This document shows positions 8,458-17,727 of a DNA stretch of 64,000 nt, piece after piece. Positions within the stretch are counted from its first letter, which is position 1; the number at the start of each line of letters is the position of its first letter. Source of the stretch: Chelatococcus sp. (GTDB taxonomy: Bacteria > Pseudomonadota > Alphaproteobacteria > Rhizobiales > Beijerinckiaceae); assembly GCA_003248805.1 (NCBI GenBank), contig QFQY01000020.1, positions 10,936-74,935 of the forward strand, given 5' to 3'. The notes below the pieces were generated by a model. The model saw only the letters and a program-made list of their open reading frames with translations. It was not told where the DNA came from and made no database searches. The position numbers and the translations under genes were made by a program.

Positions 8458-9377
8458 TGCTCGGAACGGTTCTGGTCACCGGAGCGTCGGGCTTCATCGG
8501 GCGCCACGTCGCACGCAGTTGTCGCGCTCGGGGAAGCGAGACGGTAGTCCTGAGACGTTCCGGAAGCACCTCCGCGGTCGTTCACGGCGGCCGCATCGTC
8601 GAGGTCGCCCTCGATGATGAGGTTGCCCTGCGATCCGCCGTTCGGACGATCAAGCCCTCCGTCATGATCCATCTCGCGGCTTATGGCGTGTCGCCGCAGG
8701 ACCGGGACCCGTACGTTATGCAGCGCGTCAACGTGGACCTCGGTGCTGCCCTCGTGCGCGCGGCCGCCGATTGCGGATCGGTCTTCGTCTCGGCGGGGAG
8801 CTGCGCGGAATATGCCGAGCCCCGACGGAGAGAACGGCTCGACGAGACATCGCCGCTCGAGTCCGGAAAGCTCTACGGATCCTCGAAGGCCGCCGGTGGG
8901 CTTTTGTCCCTGGCGATCGCCACCGCGCTCGCGGTGCCGATGCGGCATCTGCGCCTGTTCAACGTCTATGGACCGGGCGAGGCCGCGCACCGGCTGCTGC
9001 CCAGTCTCGCGAGCGAACGCGCGACCGGGCGCCGCGTTCGCCTTTCCGCCGGCCTGCAGGTCCGCGACTTCATTCATGTCGAGGATGTCGCCGAGGGCAT
9101 GCTCGTCGCCGCCGAAAGGCTTATCTCCGGAACCGCCAAGGGAGCCACGCCGCTCAATCTGTGCACCGGCGTGGGAACCAGCGTACGGGATCTCGTGACC
9201 CTTGCCGCGCAGGCTCTGGCCATCGCGCCGGAGAACCTCGGCTTCGGGGACCTTCCGATGCGTCCCGACGAGATCCCGTACCTCGTCGGCCAGCCGGACA
9301 AGATGACGTTTGATCTCGGCTGGCGGCCCGCCTATGGTCCCGCCGCCGGCGTCGAGGCCACGATAGCGAGCCTGTAA
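8454..9377 (+). CDS. NAD-dependent epimerase/dehydratase, probable CDP-4-keto-6-deoxyglucose-processing reductase
   Basis: From ATG 8454 (a second ATG follows at 8457) the protein has 307 residues. It has the Rossmann motif TGASGFIGRH at the N-terminus, S-A-G-S-C-A-E-Y around the catalytic serine, and a Y-x3-K pair in LYGSSKAAGG. Placed between CDP-glucose 4,6-dehydratase and glucose-1-phosphate cytidylyltransferase, it probably reduces or epimerises the CDP-4-keto-6-deoxy sugar, as abequose/paratose/tyvelose-type enzymes do. Which sugar results cannot be read from the sequence. The 3,6-dideoxy branch would need an RfbH dehydrase, which is not in the window. Confidence 0.8.
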   Translation: MMLGTVLVTGASGFIGRHVARSCRARGSETVVLRRSGSTSAVVHGGRIVEVALDDEVALRSAVRTIKPSVMIHLAAYGVSPQDRDPYVMQRVNVDLGAALVRAAADCGSVFVSAGSCAEYAEPRRRERLDETSPLESGKLYGSSKAAGGLLSLAIATALAVPMRHLRLFNVYGPGEAAHRLLPSLASERATGRRVRLSAGLQVRDFIHVEDVAEGMLVAAERLISGTAKGATPLNLCTGVGTSVRDLVTLAAQALAIAPENLGFGDLPMRPDEIPYLVGQPDKMTFDLGWRPAYGPAAGVEATIASL

Positions 9378-9428
9378 GACCGTGCAGGATAGTGGCTTTT
9401 CCGGATCGTTCGGGGCAGAGGTGCGTCA

Positions 9429-10199
9429 GTGAAAGTCGTTATTCTTGCAGGTGGTTTCGGCACGCGCCTCTCGGAGGAGACGGACGTACGACCGAAGCCG
9501 CTGGTCGAGATCGGGGGCAAGCCGATCCTTTGGCACATCATGAAGATTTACGAAGCGGCCGGCTTTACAGACTTCATCATCTGCTGCGGCTATAAAGGGC
9601 AGATGATCAAGCATTACTTCGTGAATTACTTCATGGAGAACTATGACATTGAGGTCGACCTCGGCGCCAACAAGGTCGAATTCCTGGGCCATCCGAGCGA
9701 GCGCTGGAAGGTCACGATGGTCGACACGGGCGCCGAGACCATGACGGGTGGACGCGTCAAGCGCATCGCGCACCTGCTCGGCGACGAGACCTTCTGCCTG
9801 ACATACGGTGACGGTGTCGCCGACATCGACGTCCGCCAGGTCGTCGATCACCATCGCAGCGGCGGCAGGGCGGCGACCGTGACGGCCGTGCCCTCGCCCG
9901 GACGCTTCGGCATCCTCGAGCTGGACGGCGGCAACGTCTCCAATTTCCGCGAGAAGCCGGCCAATGAAATGGGCTGGATCAATGGCGGGTTCTTCGTGCT
10001 GGAACCCTCGGTTCTCGACCTGGTGACCTCCGACGCCACAACCTGGGAGCGCGAACCGCTGGAAACGCTCGCCAAGACGGGACAGCTGTCGGCGTATCGC
10101 CATACCGGCTTCTGGCGCCCTATGGACACGCTCCGCGACAAGCGCGAACTCGAGCAGATGTGGCATAGCGGCAAAGCGCCGTGGAAGATCTGGTCCTAA
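9429..10199 (+). CDS. rfbF: Glucose-1-phosphate cytidylyltransferase
   Basis: The protein has 256 residues starting at GTG 9429, the canonical length for RfbF. The N-terminal nucleotidyltransferase signature GGFGTRLSEET with RPKPLVEIGGKPI is diagnostic, followed by LTYGDGVADID (metal-binding region) and a C-terminal GFWRPMDTLRDK. It makes CDP-glucose from CTP and glucose-1-phosphate, feeding rfbG. It is the last gene of the rightward glycan operon, facing rmlA across a 222-bp gap that holds strong inverted repeats. Confidence 0.94.
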   Translation: MKVVILAGGFGTRLSEETDVRPKPLVEIGGKPILWHIMKIYEAAGFTDFIICCGYKGQMIKHYFVNYFMENYDIEVDLGANKVEFLGHPSERWKVTMVDTGAETMTGGRVKRIAHLLGDETFCLTYGDGVADIDVRQVVDHHRSGGRAATVTAVPSPGRFGILELDGGNVSNFREKPANEMGWINGGFFVLEPSVLDLVTSDATTWEREPLETLAKTGQLSAYRHTGFWRPMDTLRDKRELEQMWHSGKAPWKIWS

Positions 10200-10369
10200 G
10201 GCGACCGGCTTCCATCTCGCCGGGCGCGCGCCCTTGGGCGCAGCCCTGATCGCCGGGCCGGCATCGTGTCCGGCCGAGGCATCCATCCGCCGGCATACGA
10301 TCCTTTTCGACCGCGATAGATCGTTCCATCTGTAGCTCACCGACGACAGAAGAGCCCCCAGCCACTGGG

Positions 10370-10413
10370 TTTGGCCGGCGCCGGCCAAACCTGCCGGCCC
10401 GAGCGGCCGGCAG
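10370..10413. terminator. Adjacent palindrome and stem-loop between convergent rfbF and rmlA
   Basis: A perfect 20-bp palindrome (10370-10389) is followed at once by a 9-bp-stem hairpin (arms 10391-10399 and 10405-10413, loop CGAGC). No T-run follows on either strand, so it is not a textbook intrinsic terminator, but the position between convergent operons fits a bidirectional transcription block. The rest of 10200-10421 shows nothing coding. Confidence 0.5.
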
Positions 10414-10421
10414 CGCTCGCC

Positions 10422-11312
<891 letters not shown>

Positions 11313-11315
11313 GGT

Positions 11316-12209
11316 CTATTCCTGATTCTCGAGAAGCCGCTCGACGCACGTCGTCAGCGAGTCTCGCCATTTCGGCAGCCTAACACCGTGCCGGGCGGAG
11401 AGCTTGCGGCAGTCGAGCCGCGAATTGGCCGGCCGCCTCGCCGGGGTGGGATAATCCGCGGTCGCGATGCGCCTGACGCGCACCGGGCTGCCGCCAAGCC
11501 TCTCGCGCTCGGCGAAGATCGCCTCGGCGACATCGGCCCAGGCGGCCTCGCCTTCGGCCGTCATGTGGAAGATGCCGCGCAGGCCCGCATCGCCCGGCCG
11601 TGCGACCAGATTGCGCGCGACGGCGAAGACGGCGTCGGCGATGTCGAGCGCGGAGGTCGGGCAGCCGAGCTGGTCGGCCACGACCCCGATTTCGTCGCGC
11701 GTCTCGGCGAGCCGCAGCATGGTCTTGACGAAATTCCGGCCGAAGGGGCTGTAGACCCAGGCGGTGCGCAGGATGGCGTGGTCGGGCGTCGCGGCCGCGA
11801 CCGCGCGCTCGCCCGCCAGCTTGCTGCCACCATAGGCGGAAACGGGCCCGACCGGGTCGTCCTCGCGATAGGGCCTGTCGAGTGCACCATCGAAGACGTA
11901 ATCGGTCGAGATCTGGACGATCGGCACGCCGAGACCCGCCGCCGCCTTCGCGACCTCGCCGGCGGCGGCCCCGTTCACGAGCCTGGCCAGTTCCGGCTCG
12001 GTCTCGGCCTGATCGACGGCGGTGTAGGCAGCCGCGTTGACGACGATATCGGGCCGGGCGGCGATGATCGCGGGCGCGATGGTCGGAAGATCGGCGAGAT
12101 CGAGCGAAGGGCGGCCGAGCGCGATCACCGCGCTATCCGCAGGGGCGCGCTCCAGCATGGAGAGCACGATCTGGCCCGATTGTCCCGTGACGGCGATCCG
12201 CATCGGCAT
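11316..12209 (-). CDS. rmlD: dTDP-4-dehydrorhamnose reductase
   Basis: The protein has 297 residues. It has the N-terminal NAD(P) motif TGQSGQI, the ISTDYVFDG motif with the catalytic threonine, and the Y-x3-K pair in AYGGSKLAGE, all in the RmlD pattern. It carries out the last step to dTDP-L-rhamnose. The ATG at 12209 overlaps the stop of rmlC; an ATG two codons later (12203) is an equally good start. Confidence 0.95.
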   Translation of the reverse strand: MPMRIAVTGQSGQIVLSMLERAPADSAVIALGRPSLDLADLPTIAPAIIAARPDIVVNAAAYTAVDQAETEPELARLVNGAAAGEVAKAAAGLGVPIVQISTDYVFDGALDRPYREDDPVGPVSAYGGSKLAGERAVAAATPDHAILRTAWVYSPFGRNFVKTMLRLAETRDEIGVVADQLGCPTSALDIADAVFAVARNLVARPGDAGLRGIFHMTAEGEAAWADVAEAIFAERERLGGSPVRVRRIATADYPTPARRPANSRLDCRKLSARHGVRLPKWRDSLTTCVERLLENQE

Positions 12210-12766
12210 CAGTCGAAATAATGCGGGAGATCGACCAGCCGGGGATGACGGCGGTCCTTGTCCGACAGCACGAGCCCATCATGGGGCAGGCCCCAGTCGA
12301 TGCCGAGCCCAGGATCGTCGAAGGCGAGACCATGGTCGTTGGCGGGACCGTAGGGAGCGCTCACCTTGTAGAGAACCTCGGTATCCGGCTCGAGCGTCAC
12401 GAAACCATGGGCGAAACCGACCGGAACCAGAATCTGCTTCCAGTTCTTGGCCGAAATCTCGACCGCGACATGCTGGCCGAAGCTCGGCGACGACGTACGG
12501 ATATCGACGCAGACGTCGAGAATGCGCCCGCGCGTCACCCTGACGAGCTTGTCCTGGGCGAAGGGCGGCGACTGGAAATGCAGGCCGCGCAGCGTGCCGA
12601 CCTCGGCCGAAAGCGAGTGGTTGTCCTGCACGAAGACGAGGTCGATGCCGGCTGCGGCCATCGCGGTCCGGCTATAGACCTCGGAGAAGAAGCCGCGATG
12701 GTCGCCATGCCGCTTCGGGGTGATGATCTTGACGGCCGGGATGGCGGTGGCTTCGACGCTCAGCAT
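12209..12766 (-). CDS. rmlC: dTDP-4-dehydrorhamnose 3,5-epimerase
   Basis: From ATG 12766 the protein has 185 residues, the family length. Cupin-fold markers are present: HGDHRGFFSEVY near the start, QDNHSLS, GTLRGLHFQSPP and PVGFAHGFVTL, which include the catalytic His and the substrate-binding residues of RmlC. An in-frame extension to 12862 would run into rmlB and is rejected. The gene lies 17 bp after rmlB. Confidence 0.95.
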   Translation of the reverse strand: MLSVEATAIPAVKIITPKRHGDHRGFFSEVYSRTAMAAAGIDLVFVQDNHSLSAEVGTLRGLHFQSPPFAQDKLVRVTRGRILDVCVDIRTSSPSFGQHVAVEISAKNWKQILVPVGFAHGFVTLEPDTEVLYKVSAPYGPANDHGLAFDDPGLGIDWGLPHDGLVLSDKDRRHPRLVDLPHYFD

Positions 12767-12783
12767 AGCGGACTCTCTCTGAC

Positions 12784-13839
12784 TCAGGCCGCGCCCAGGC
12801 GATCGCCACGATAGACGCCCGAGCGGATATCGCCCCACCAGCCGGAATTGGCGAGATACCACTCGACCGTTCGGCGCAGCCCGCTCTCGAAGGTCTCGCG
12901 CGGTTTCCAGCCGAGCTCGCGGCCGATCTTGCCGGCGTCGATGGCATAGCGCGCGTCGTGGCCGGGGCGGTCCGTGACAAAGGCGATCAGCCGGTCATGC
13001 GGTCCCCTGGGGTCAGGCCTCAGCTCGTCGAGAACGGCGCAGATCGCCCGCACCACCGCGATGTTTGTCCGCTCGCTATTCCCGCCGATGTTGTAGCTCT
13101 CGCCGACCGCGCCCTTCGTCGCCACCGCCAGCAGCGCGTCGGCGTGATCGTCGACATAGAGCCAGTCGCGCACATTGAGGCCGTTGCCGTAGACCGGCAG
13201 GGGCTTGCCCTCCAGCGCGTTGATGATCGTCAGCGGGATCAGCTTCTCGGGGAAGTGATAGGGCCCGTAATTGTTCGAGCAATTGCTCATCACCGTCGGC
13301 AGGCCATAGGTGTGGTGCCAGGCCCGGACGAGGTGATCGGAGGCGGCCTTCGAGGCCGAATAGGGCGAATTCGGCTGATAGGCCGTATCCTCGCGAAAGA
13401 AGCCTTCGGCGCCGAGCGAGCCGAAGACCTCGTCCGTCGAGATGTGGTGGAAGCGGAACGCGGCCTTTCTCTCCTCGGGCAGCGCCCGATAGTGGCGCAG
13501 CGCCTCCTGAAGCAGGGTGAAGGTGCCGACGATATTGGTCTCGATGAAGGCGGCCGGGCCGTCGATCGAGCGGTCGACATGGCTTTCCGCCGCCAGATGC
13601 ATCACGATGTCCGGATCGACATCGGCGAAGATCGCCCTCATCCGCGCGCCATCGCCGATATCGGCCTTCTCGAAACGGTAGCGATCACTGCCGGCGATCG
13701 GAGCCAGCGAGGCCAGATTGCCCGCATAGGTCAGCTTGTCGACCACGCAGACCCGGTGCGCCGTCTCGCCGATCAGCTTGCGGACCACGGCAGAGCCGAT
13801 AAAGCCGGCGCCGCCGGTGACGAGAAAACGCAAGGACAT
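12784..13839 (-). CDS. rmlB: dTDP-glucose 4,6-dehydratase
   Basis: From ATG 13839 the protein has 351 residues. It has GGAGFIGS at the N-terminus, HLAAESHVDRSI, the STDEVFG motif with catalytic Thr/Asp/Glu, and the Y-x3-K pair in YSASKAASDHLV, all standard for RmlB. It is the first gene of the rhamnose operon. The frame is open to 13872, but the protein family starts at MSLRFLVTGG. The order B-C-D-A puts the first enzyme of the pathway (RmlA) last. Confidence 0.95.
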   Translation of the reverse strand: MSLRFLVTGGAGFIGSAVVRKLIGETAHRVCVVDKLTYAGNLASLAPIAGSDRYRFEKADIGDGARMRAIFADVDPDIVMHLAAESHVDRSIDGPAAFIETNIVGTFTLLQEALRHYRALPEERKAAFRFHHISTDEVFGSLGAEGFFREDTAYQPNSPYSASKAASDHLVRAWHHTYGLPTVMSNCSNNYGPYHFPEKLIPLTIINALEGKPLPVYGNGLNVRDWLYVDDHADALLAVATKGAVGESYNIGGNSERTNIAVVRAICAVLDELRPDPRGPHDRLIAFVTDRPGHDARYAIDAGKIGRELGWKPRETFESGLRRTVEWYLANSGWWGDIRSGVYRGDRLGAA

Positions 13840-13949
13840 CCCAGCCGGGCTCCGGGCAATGCGAGGGCGCAAGAGCGAGAACGGAAGGGCAAGGAACAGC
13901 CTCCCGGCGCGGAGTCAAGCGCGCGGCGCCGTTCCCGCCACGGGAAGCG

Positions 13950-15905
13950 TCAGTCGAACAGCCGCCTGACAATGGCCGTCGTGACGCCGGTCGCCGCGAT
14001 CCGATCGAAGGCATTGACGTAGTTGCCGGCGTAGAAGCCGCGAACCATGTCGACGCGCGCCGCGAGCGCCTCGTCGAACTTGATCGCGAAGCTGTCCGGC
14101 AGGTTGCGCACGATCGTGCCCTGAACGACGCGGCCGCGGATGGTGCAGGTCAGCGCCGTGCCCAATGGCGCCGGCATGCCCCCCTTCAGCCGGGCGCCGG
14201 TGATCGAGATGTCGAGCAGGCGCATCGTGAGGGCCCGGCCGGCAAGATCGACCCGGATCGCCTCGTCGGTCTCGAAGCGCTCCGCCTTGCGACGACGCGG
14301 CTGCTCGATGCAGACGAAGCAGACGATGATCAGGACGAGGAGGTTGTACCAGCTCCAGGCGAAGGCGAGCCCGCCGGAGGTCAGGCTGTCGCCGCGGACA
14401 TGGATCCCGAACGCATAGATCAGGCCCGCGAGCGTCAGGGCGATCACGCTGCCGTAGATCTTGACCAGCGGCCATTCGACGAAGCGCTGCCCCCGGTCGC
14501 CGCCCTTTGCGGTGACCTTGAACCTCTGCCCCTGCGGCCGCAGCAGACCGGTGAAGACCGCCTTCAAGATCGCCGGCGCCGCGATGAACTGGGCGACATC
14601 GGTCATGAAGATCAGCGAGCGCCCCCGCGATATCCAGCTCATCGTCACCGAATGCCACAGGAAGAAGGGCAGGAAATAGCCGAGCAGATCGTAGAGGTCC
14701 GCATGGACCGTATGGACGCCGAAGAGCAGATAGCCGATCGGCACCAGCAGCCCGAGCGTCTTGGCGATGTAGACGGCGGTCCAGTTCAGGAAGGTGTCGA
14801 CGAGCGAGAGCCGGTCGATGAAGGTGAGGCTCGACGAGCGCGAGAACGGGCCGCTGCGGCCCCGCGTGATCTGCATGAAGCCCAGGCACCAGCGCCCGCG
14901 CTGGGTGATGTATTCCTTCAGGCCCTCCGGGGCGAGGCCGAGGGTCAGCCTCTCGTTGAGATAGGAGGTGGTGAAGCCCGTCTCCTTCAGCCGCAGCGTC
15001 AGCAGGTAGTCCTCGGTGACGGAATCGGTCGGAAACCCGCCGATCCGCATCAGCGGCGCGAAGCGGATCACCGATGAGGTGCCGCAGCAGAAGGCAGCGC
15101 CCCAGGCATCCTTCGAGGCCAGCACGACGTCGAAGAAGAAGCGCTGCTCGTCGGGCCAGACATGGGTCGCGGTGAGATTGGTCTGGATCGGGTCGGGATT
15201 GATGAAGTGCTGCGGCGTCTGCACGAGCCCGACCGAGGGATTGCGGAACAGGCACAGCGCCCGCGACAGGAAATCCGGCAACGGCACGAAATCCGCGTCG
15301 AGGATCGACACGAAATCCGGCGGATCGGGCAGCGCGGCGAGATGCGCCAGCGCGTGATTGATGTTGCCCGCCTTGGCGTGGCTGTTGTCCGGCCGCGTCA
15401 GGTAGCGGCAGCCGAGACGCTTCGACAGATTCTCCAGCCAGGGCCGGCGGCCGTCATCGAGCACCCAGACGCGATAGTTGTCGTGGTTCAGCCCCGTGGC
15501 GCCGATGATGGTGCGCTCGAGGATCGCCTCTTCCTCGTTGTAGGTGCAGATCAGCACATCGACGAGCGGTGGGGCCTGATTGGCGAGCCAGGCCTTGTTC
15601 GCCTCGACTTCCTCCGAACGGTTCAGCGTCCGGCACAGGAAGATCGACGCCAGGATCGCCGCCAGAAGCGAGGCGGACTCCGCGACAAGGAAGACGATGC
15701 CTGCCGCGAAATCGACCGTCCAGCCGACCGGCGGGAGCGTCGAGGTCACCCGCCAGTAGAAATAGCGCGTGAGCAGGACCAGCGTGATGCCGACCATCAG
15801 CGTCCGCGCCGGGGTCTGGTCATGCCTGAGCCATGGGATCAGCATTACCGCCAGGCCGGCGGCCGTGAGGCCGGGAGCGAGCGCCGTCAGGAGATCGTGA
15901 GCCAC
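13950..15905 (-). CDS. Cellulose-synthase-like membrane glycosyltransferase with C-terminal PilZ domain
   Basis: The protein has 651 residues. Several membrane segments flank a GT2 domain with all processive-synthase markers: DDG (about residue 148), DAD (about 201), TED (about 297) and QRGRW, the Q-x-x-R-W motif (about 333). The C-terminal 110 residues form a PilZ domain with R-x-x-x-R (RKAER) and DISITG matching the D/N-x-S-x-x-G c-di-GMP motif. It probably makes and extrudes a beta-linked polysaccharide when c-di-GMP is bound. It is shorter than BcsA (~850 residues), and no bcsB, bcsZ or bcsC is nearby; the partner 12 bp upstream is HlyD/Alg44-like. Product identity is open. Confidence 0.88.
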   Translation of the reverse strand: MAHDLLTALAPGLTAAGLAVMLIPWLRHDQTPARTLMVGITLVLLTRYFYWRVTSTLPPVGWTVDFAAGIVFLVAESASLLAAILASIFLCRTLNRSEEVEANKAWLANQAPPLVDVLICTYNEEEAILERTIIGATGLNHDNYRVWVLDDGRRPWLENLSKRLGCRYLTRPDNSHAKAGNINHALAHLAALPDPPDFVSILDADFVPLPDFLSRALCLFRNPSVGLVQTPQHFINPDPIQTNLTATHVWPDEQRFFFDVVLASKDAWGAAFCCGTSSVIRFAPLMRIGGFPTDSVTEDYLLTLRLKETGFTTSYLNERLTLGLAPEGLKEYITQRGRWCLGFMQITRGRSGPFSRSSSLTFIDRLSLVDTFLNWTAVYIAKTLGLLVPIGYLLFGVHTVHADLYDLLGYFLPFFLWHSVTMSWISRGRSLIFMTDVAQFIAAPAILKAVFTGLLRPQGQRFKVTAKGGDRGQRFVEWPLVKIYGSVIALTLAGLIYAFGIHVRGDSLTSGGLAFAWSWYNLLVLIIVCFVCIEQPRRRKAERFETDEAIRVDLAGRALTMRLLDISITGARLKGGMPAPLGTALTCTIRGRVVQGTIVRNLPDSFAIKFDEALAARVDMVRGFYAGNYVNAFDRIAATGVTTAIVRRLFD

Positions 15906-15917
15906 GCCGCGTCCGCC

Positions 15918-17312
15918 TCACTCGCCGAAGACGACGCGGCCGGTGCGCCCGACGCCACAGGCCTGCGAGCCGAGTCCCGGCAGCGAGACGGTGACGCGAT
16001 AGGGCTCCTTGCTGAGCGCCGCCGGCTCGATCGCGAGATTGGCCGGCGCACCGGCCAGCCCGGTCAGGTTGACGACCCGGCCCTGCAGCTCCTTGCCGCC
16101 ATCGGCCGGGATGAAGCGCGCCGTGCTGCCGACAGACAGGCGATTATAGACGGATTCGGTGACGTTCGCCGTGACGATCGCCGTGGAGCAGTCGACCAGC
16201 CTGACGAGATCCTGGCCGACGCGAACCTGCTCGCCCGGAGAGACCATCGTCTCCCAGATGCGCCCGGCGACGGGCAGGGTCATCGCGACGTCGGCGGAGG
16301 CGCGATAGCGGGCCTGCTCGGCCTCAAGCTCGGGACCCAGACGCTCCAGTTCGGCATCGATGCCGGCGAGATCCGCTTCGAGATCGACGATGCGCTGGCG
16401 CATCTCGTCGCCGCGCTGAACCGAGCTCGGCCGGTCGTTGTAGCTGTCGCCGAGGAAGAGCCCGGCGCGCGCCGCCGTCAATTCGACGTTCAGCGCGGCG
16501 AGGCGATGCCGGGCGGAGGTTTCGGTCTCGGTCATGGCCGTGACCTCGCGCGTCAGGCGTGCGAATTCGGCGGCGGTCACATTGCCGGTCCGGGACAGGG
16601 CTTCCGAGCGGTCGCGGGCGGCCACGGCCTCCTCGCGCCGCGCGCCGGCGACCACGATCAGGCTCTCCTGCTCCGCGACACGGGCGACGAGCTGCTCGAT
16701 CCGCCCCAGGCGGAACTTCTCGGCCTGGCCGGCGAGATCGGCCTCCGCGAGACGCGCGGCGGCGAGCTTCGCCTCGACTCCCTTGCGCTGGTTGGTCAGC
16801 TGACCGAAGGAACGCCGCAGATCGTCGAGCCGGCCCCTGTCGGCGCGCGGATTGACGATGTGCAGCAGGGTCTTGCCGGCGGGCACGGCTTCCGACGCGG
16901 CCAGATCCGCCGGCGCGGCGACGATTTCGCCCGCGATCGGCGCGCGCAGCGTCATGATGCGCGCATTCACGACGGCCTCCACGCTGGAGGTCTGCAGGAG
17001 CGTCCGCAGCGGCACCAGGCCGAAGACCGCGACGACGGCCGCACCGAGCAGGACCTTGCCGACGCGCCGGATCATCGGGTTGAGCGCGGCCTTCGTGCCC
17101 TTCGGCGTGGCAACGGCATCCCGCTCGACCGTCGGCTCGCCCAGAACGACATGCTCCTCGAGACGACGCTGGAGGCCGCGGATATCGAGCGTCTGCGCCG
17201 CGTCGTCGGTCGAGCCGCGCTCCCGAGAGGCGTGCTTCGAACCCGAGGGAAGCGCCGCGATCGCCCCGGACCGAGCCCGGGATTGCCGCTGCGCCGAATT
17301 CTGCTTGGCCAT
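15918..17312 (-). CDS. HlyD/Alg44-like membrane-anchored adaptor paired with the synthase
   Basis: From ATG 17312 the protein has 464 residues. A polar N-terminus of ~80 residues precedes one membrane segment (LLGAAVVAVFGLVPL), then an HlyD-type barrel/lipoyl half (APIAGEIVAAP), a long alpha-hairpin rich in Glu/Ala/Arg, the second lipoyl half (MTLPVAGRIWETMVSPGEQVRVGQ) and a beta-barrel end. Alg44 joins a similar periplasmic part to a PilZ domain; here the PilZ lies on the synthase instead. It likely guides polysaccharide through the periplasm. The frame stays open upstream to 17588 and that extension contains a second hydrophobic segment, so the true start is not settled. Confidence 0.75.
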   Translation of the reverse strand: MAKQNSAQRQSRARSGAIAALPSGSKHASRERGSTDDAAQTLDIRGLQRRLEEHVVLGEPTVERDAVATPKGTKAALNPMIRRVGKVLLGAAVVAVFGLVPLRTLLQTSSVEAVVNARIMTLRAPIAGEIVAAPADLAASEAVPAGKTLLHIVNPRADRGRLDDLRRSFGQLTNQRKGVEAKLAAARLAEADLAGQAEKFRLGRIEQLVARVAEQESLIVVAGARREEAVAARDRSEALSRTGNVTAAEFARLTREVTAMTETETSARHRLAALNVELTAARAGLFLGDSYNDRPSSVQRGDEMRQRIVDLEADLAGIDAELERLGPELEAEQARYRASADVAMTLPVAGRIWETMVSPGEQVRVGQDLVRLVDCSTAIVTANVTESVYNRLSVGSTARFIPADGGKELQGRVVNLTGLAGAPANLAIEPAALSKEPYRVTVSLPGLGSQACGVGRTGRVVFGE

Positions 17313-17727
17313 TTTCGATGTCCCGACTGCCCCGTCCGAACAATCCGGCGGAAGGGCTTTAGCGAATCGTAAGGCCAGCCCCGAACTCGTCGGTCCGGCG
17401 CGCGATCCTCTCGGGGTAGTGAATCGAACCTTCCTCAAATCCGGCAAATTGAGACGACATGCGCGCCAAACGACGGAAGCCAGGAGCACCACCGGCACCG
17501 TGACGGCGCCGCAGAGCGAGATGAGACCGACGGCCGGCCCGCCGGATCTTTCGGGAGGCGCGGCCGAATCGAATCGAAGAGCTTCCACGATCCTTGCGCC
17601 TGCGGCCGAGCCCGGGACGCCGCCCTGACGGCCAAAGTCTTATTGACGAAGTCGGCGGCCGGACCGCGATATGTCGCAACAGCGAAAAGGCCCGGAATGA
17701 AGACAGCCGGCCGGGAGGAATGAAGCG
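17313..17727. other. Intergenic region between the divergent synthase and Liv operons
   Basis: This 415-bp gap must hold two divergent promoters. On the minus strand, 17588-17313 is open in the frame of the downstream adaptor and encodes a hydrophobic stretch. A TTGACG at 17643-17648 could be a -35 element for the Liv operon but no good -10 follows at 17 bp. A GGGAGGA at 17713-17719 serves the TTG start at 17728. I see no RNA gene. Confidence 0.4.

Noticed and set aside
15162..17372. 736-residue open frame opposite the synthase and adaptor
   Set aside because: Arg/Asp/Gln-rich shadow of genes whose catalytic motifs are clear on the other strand.
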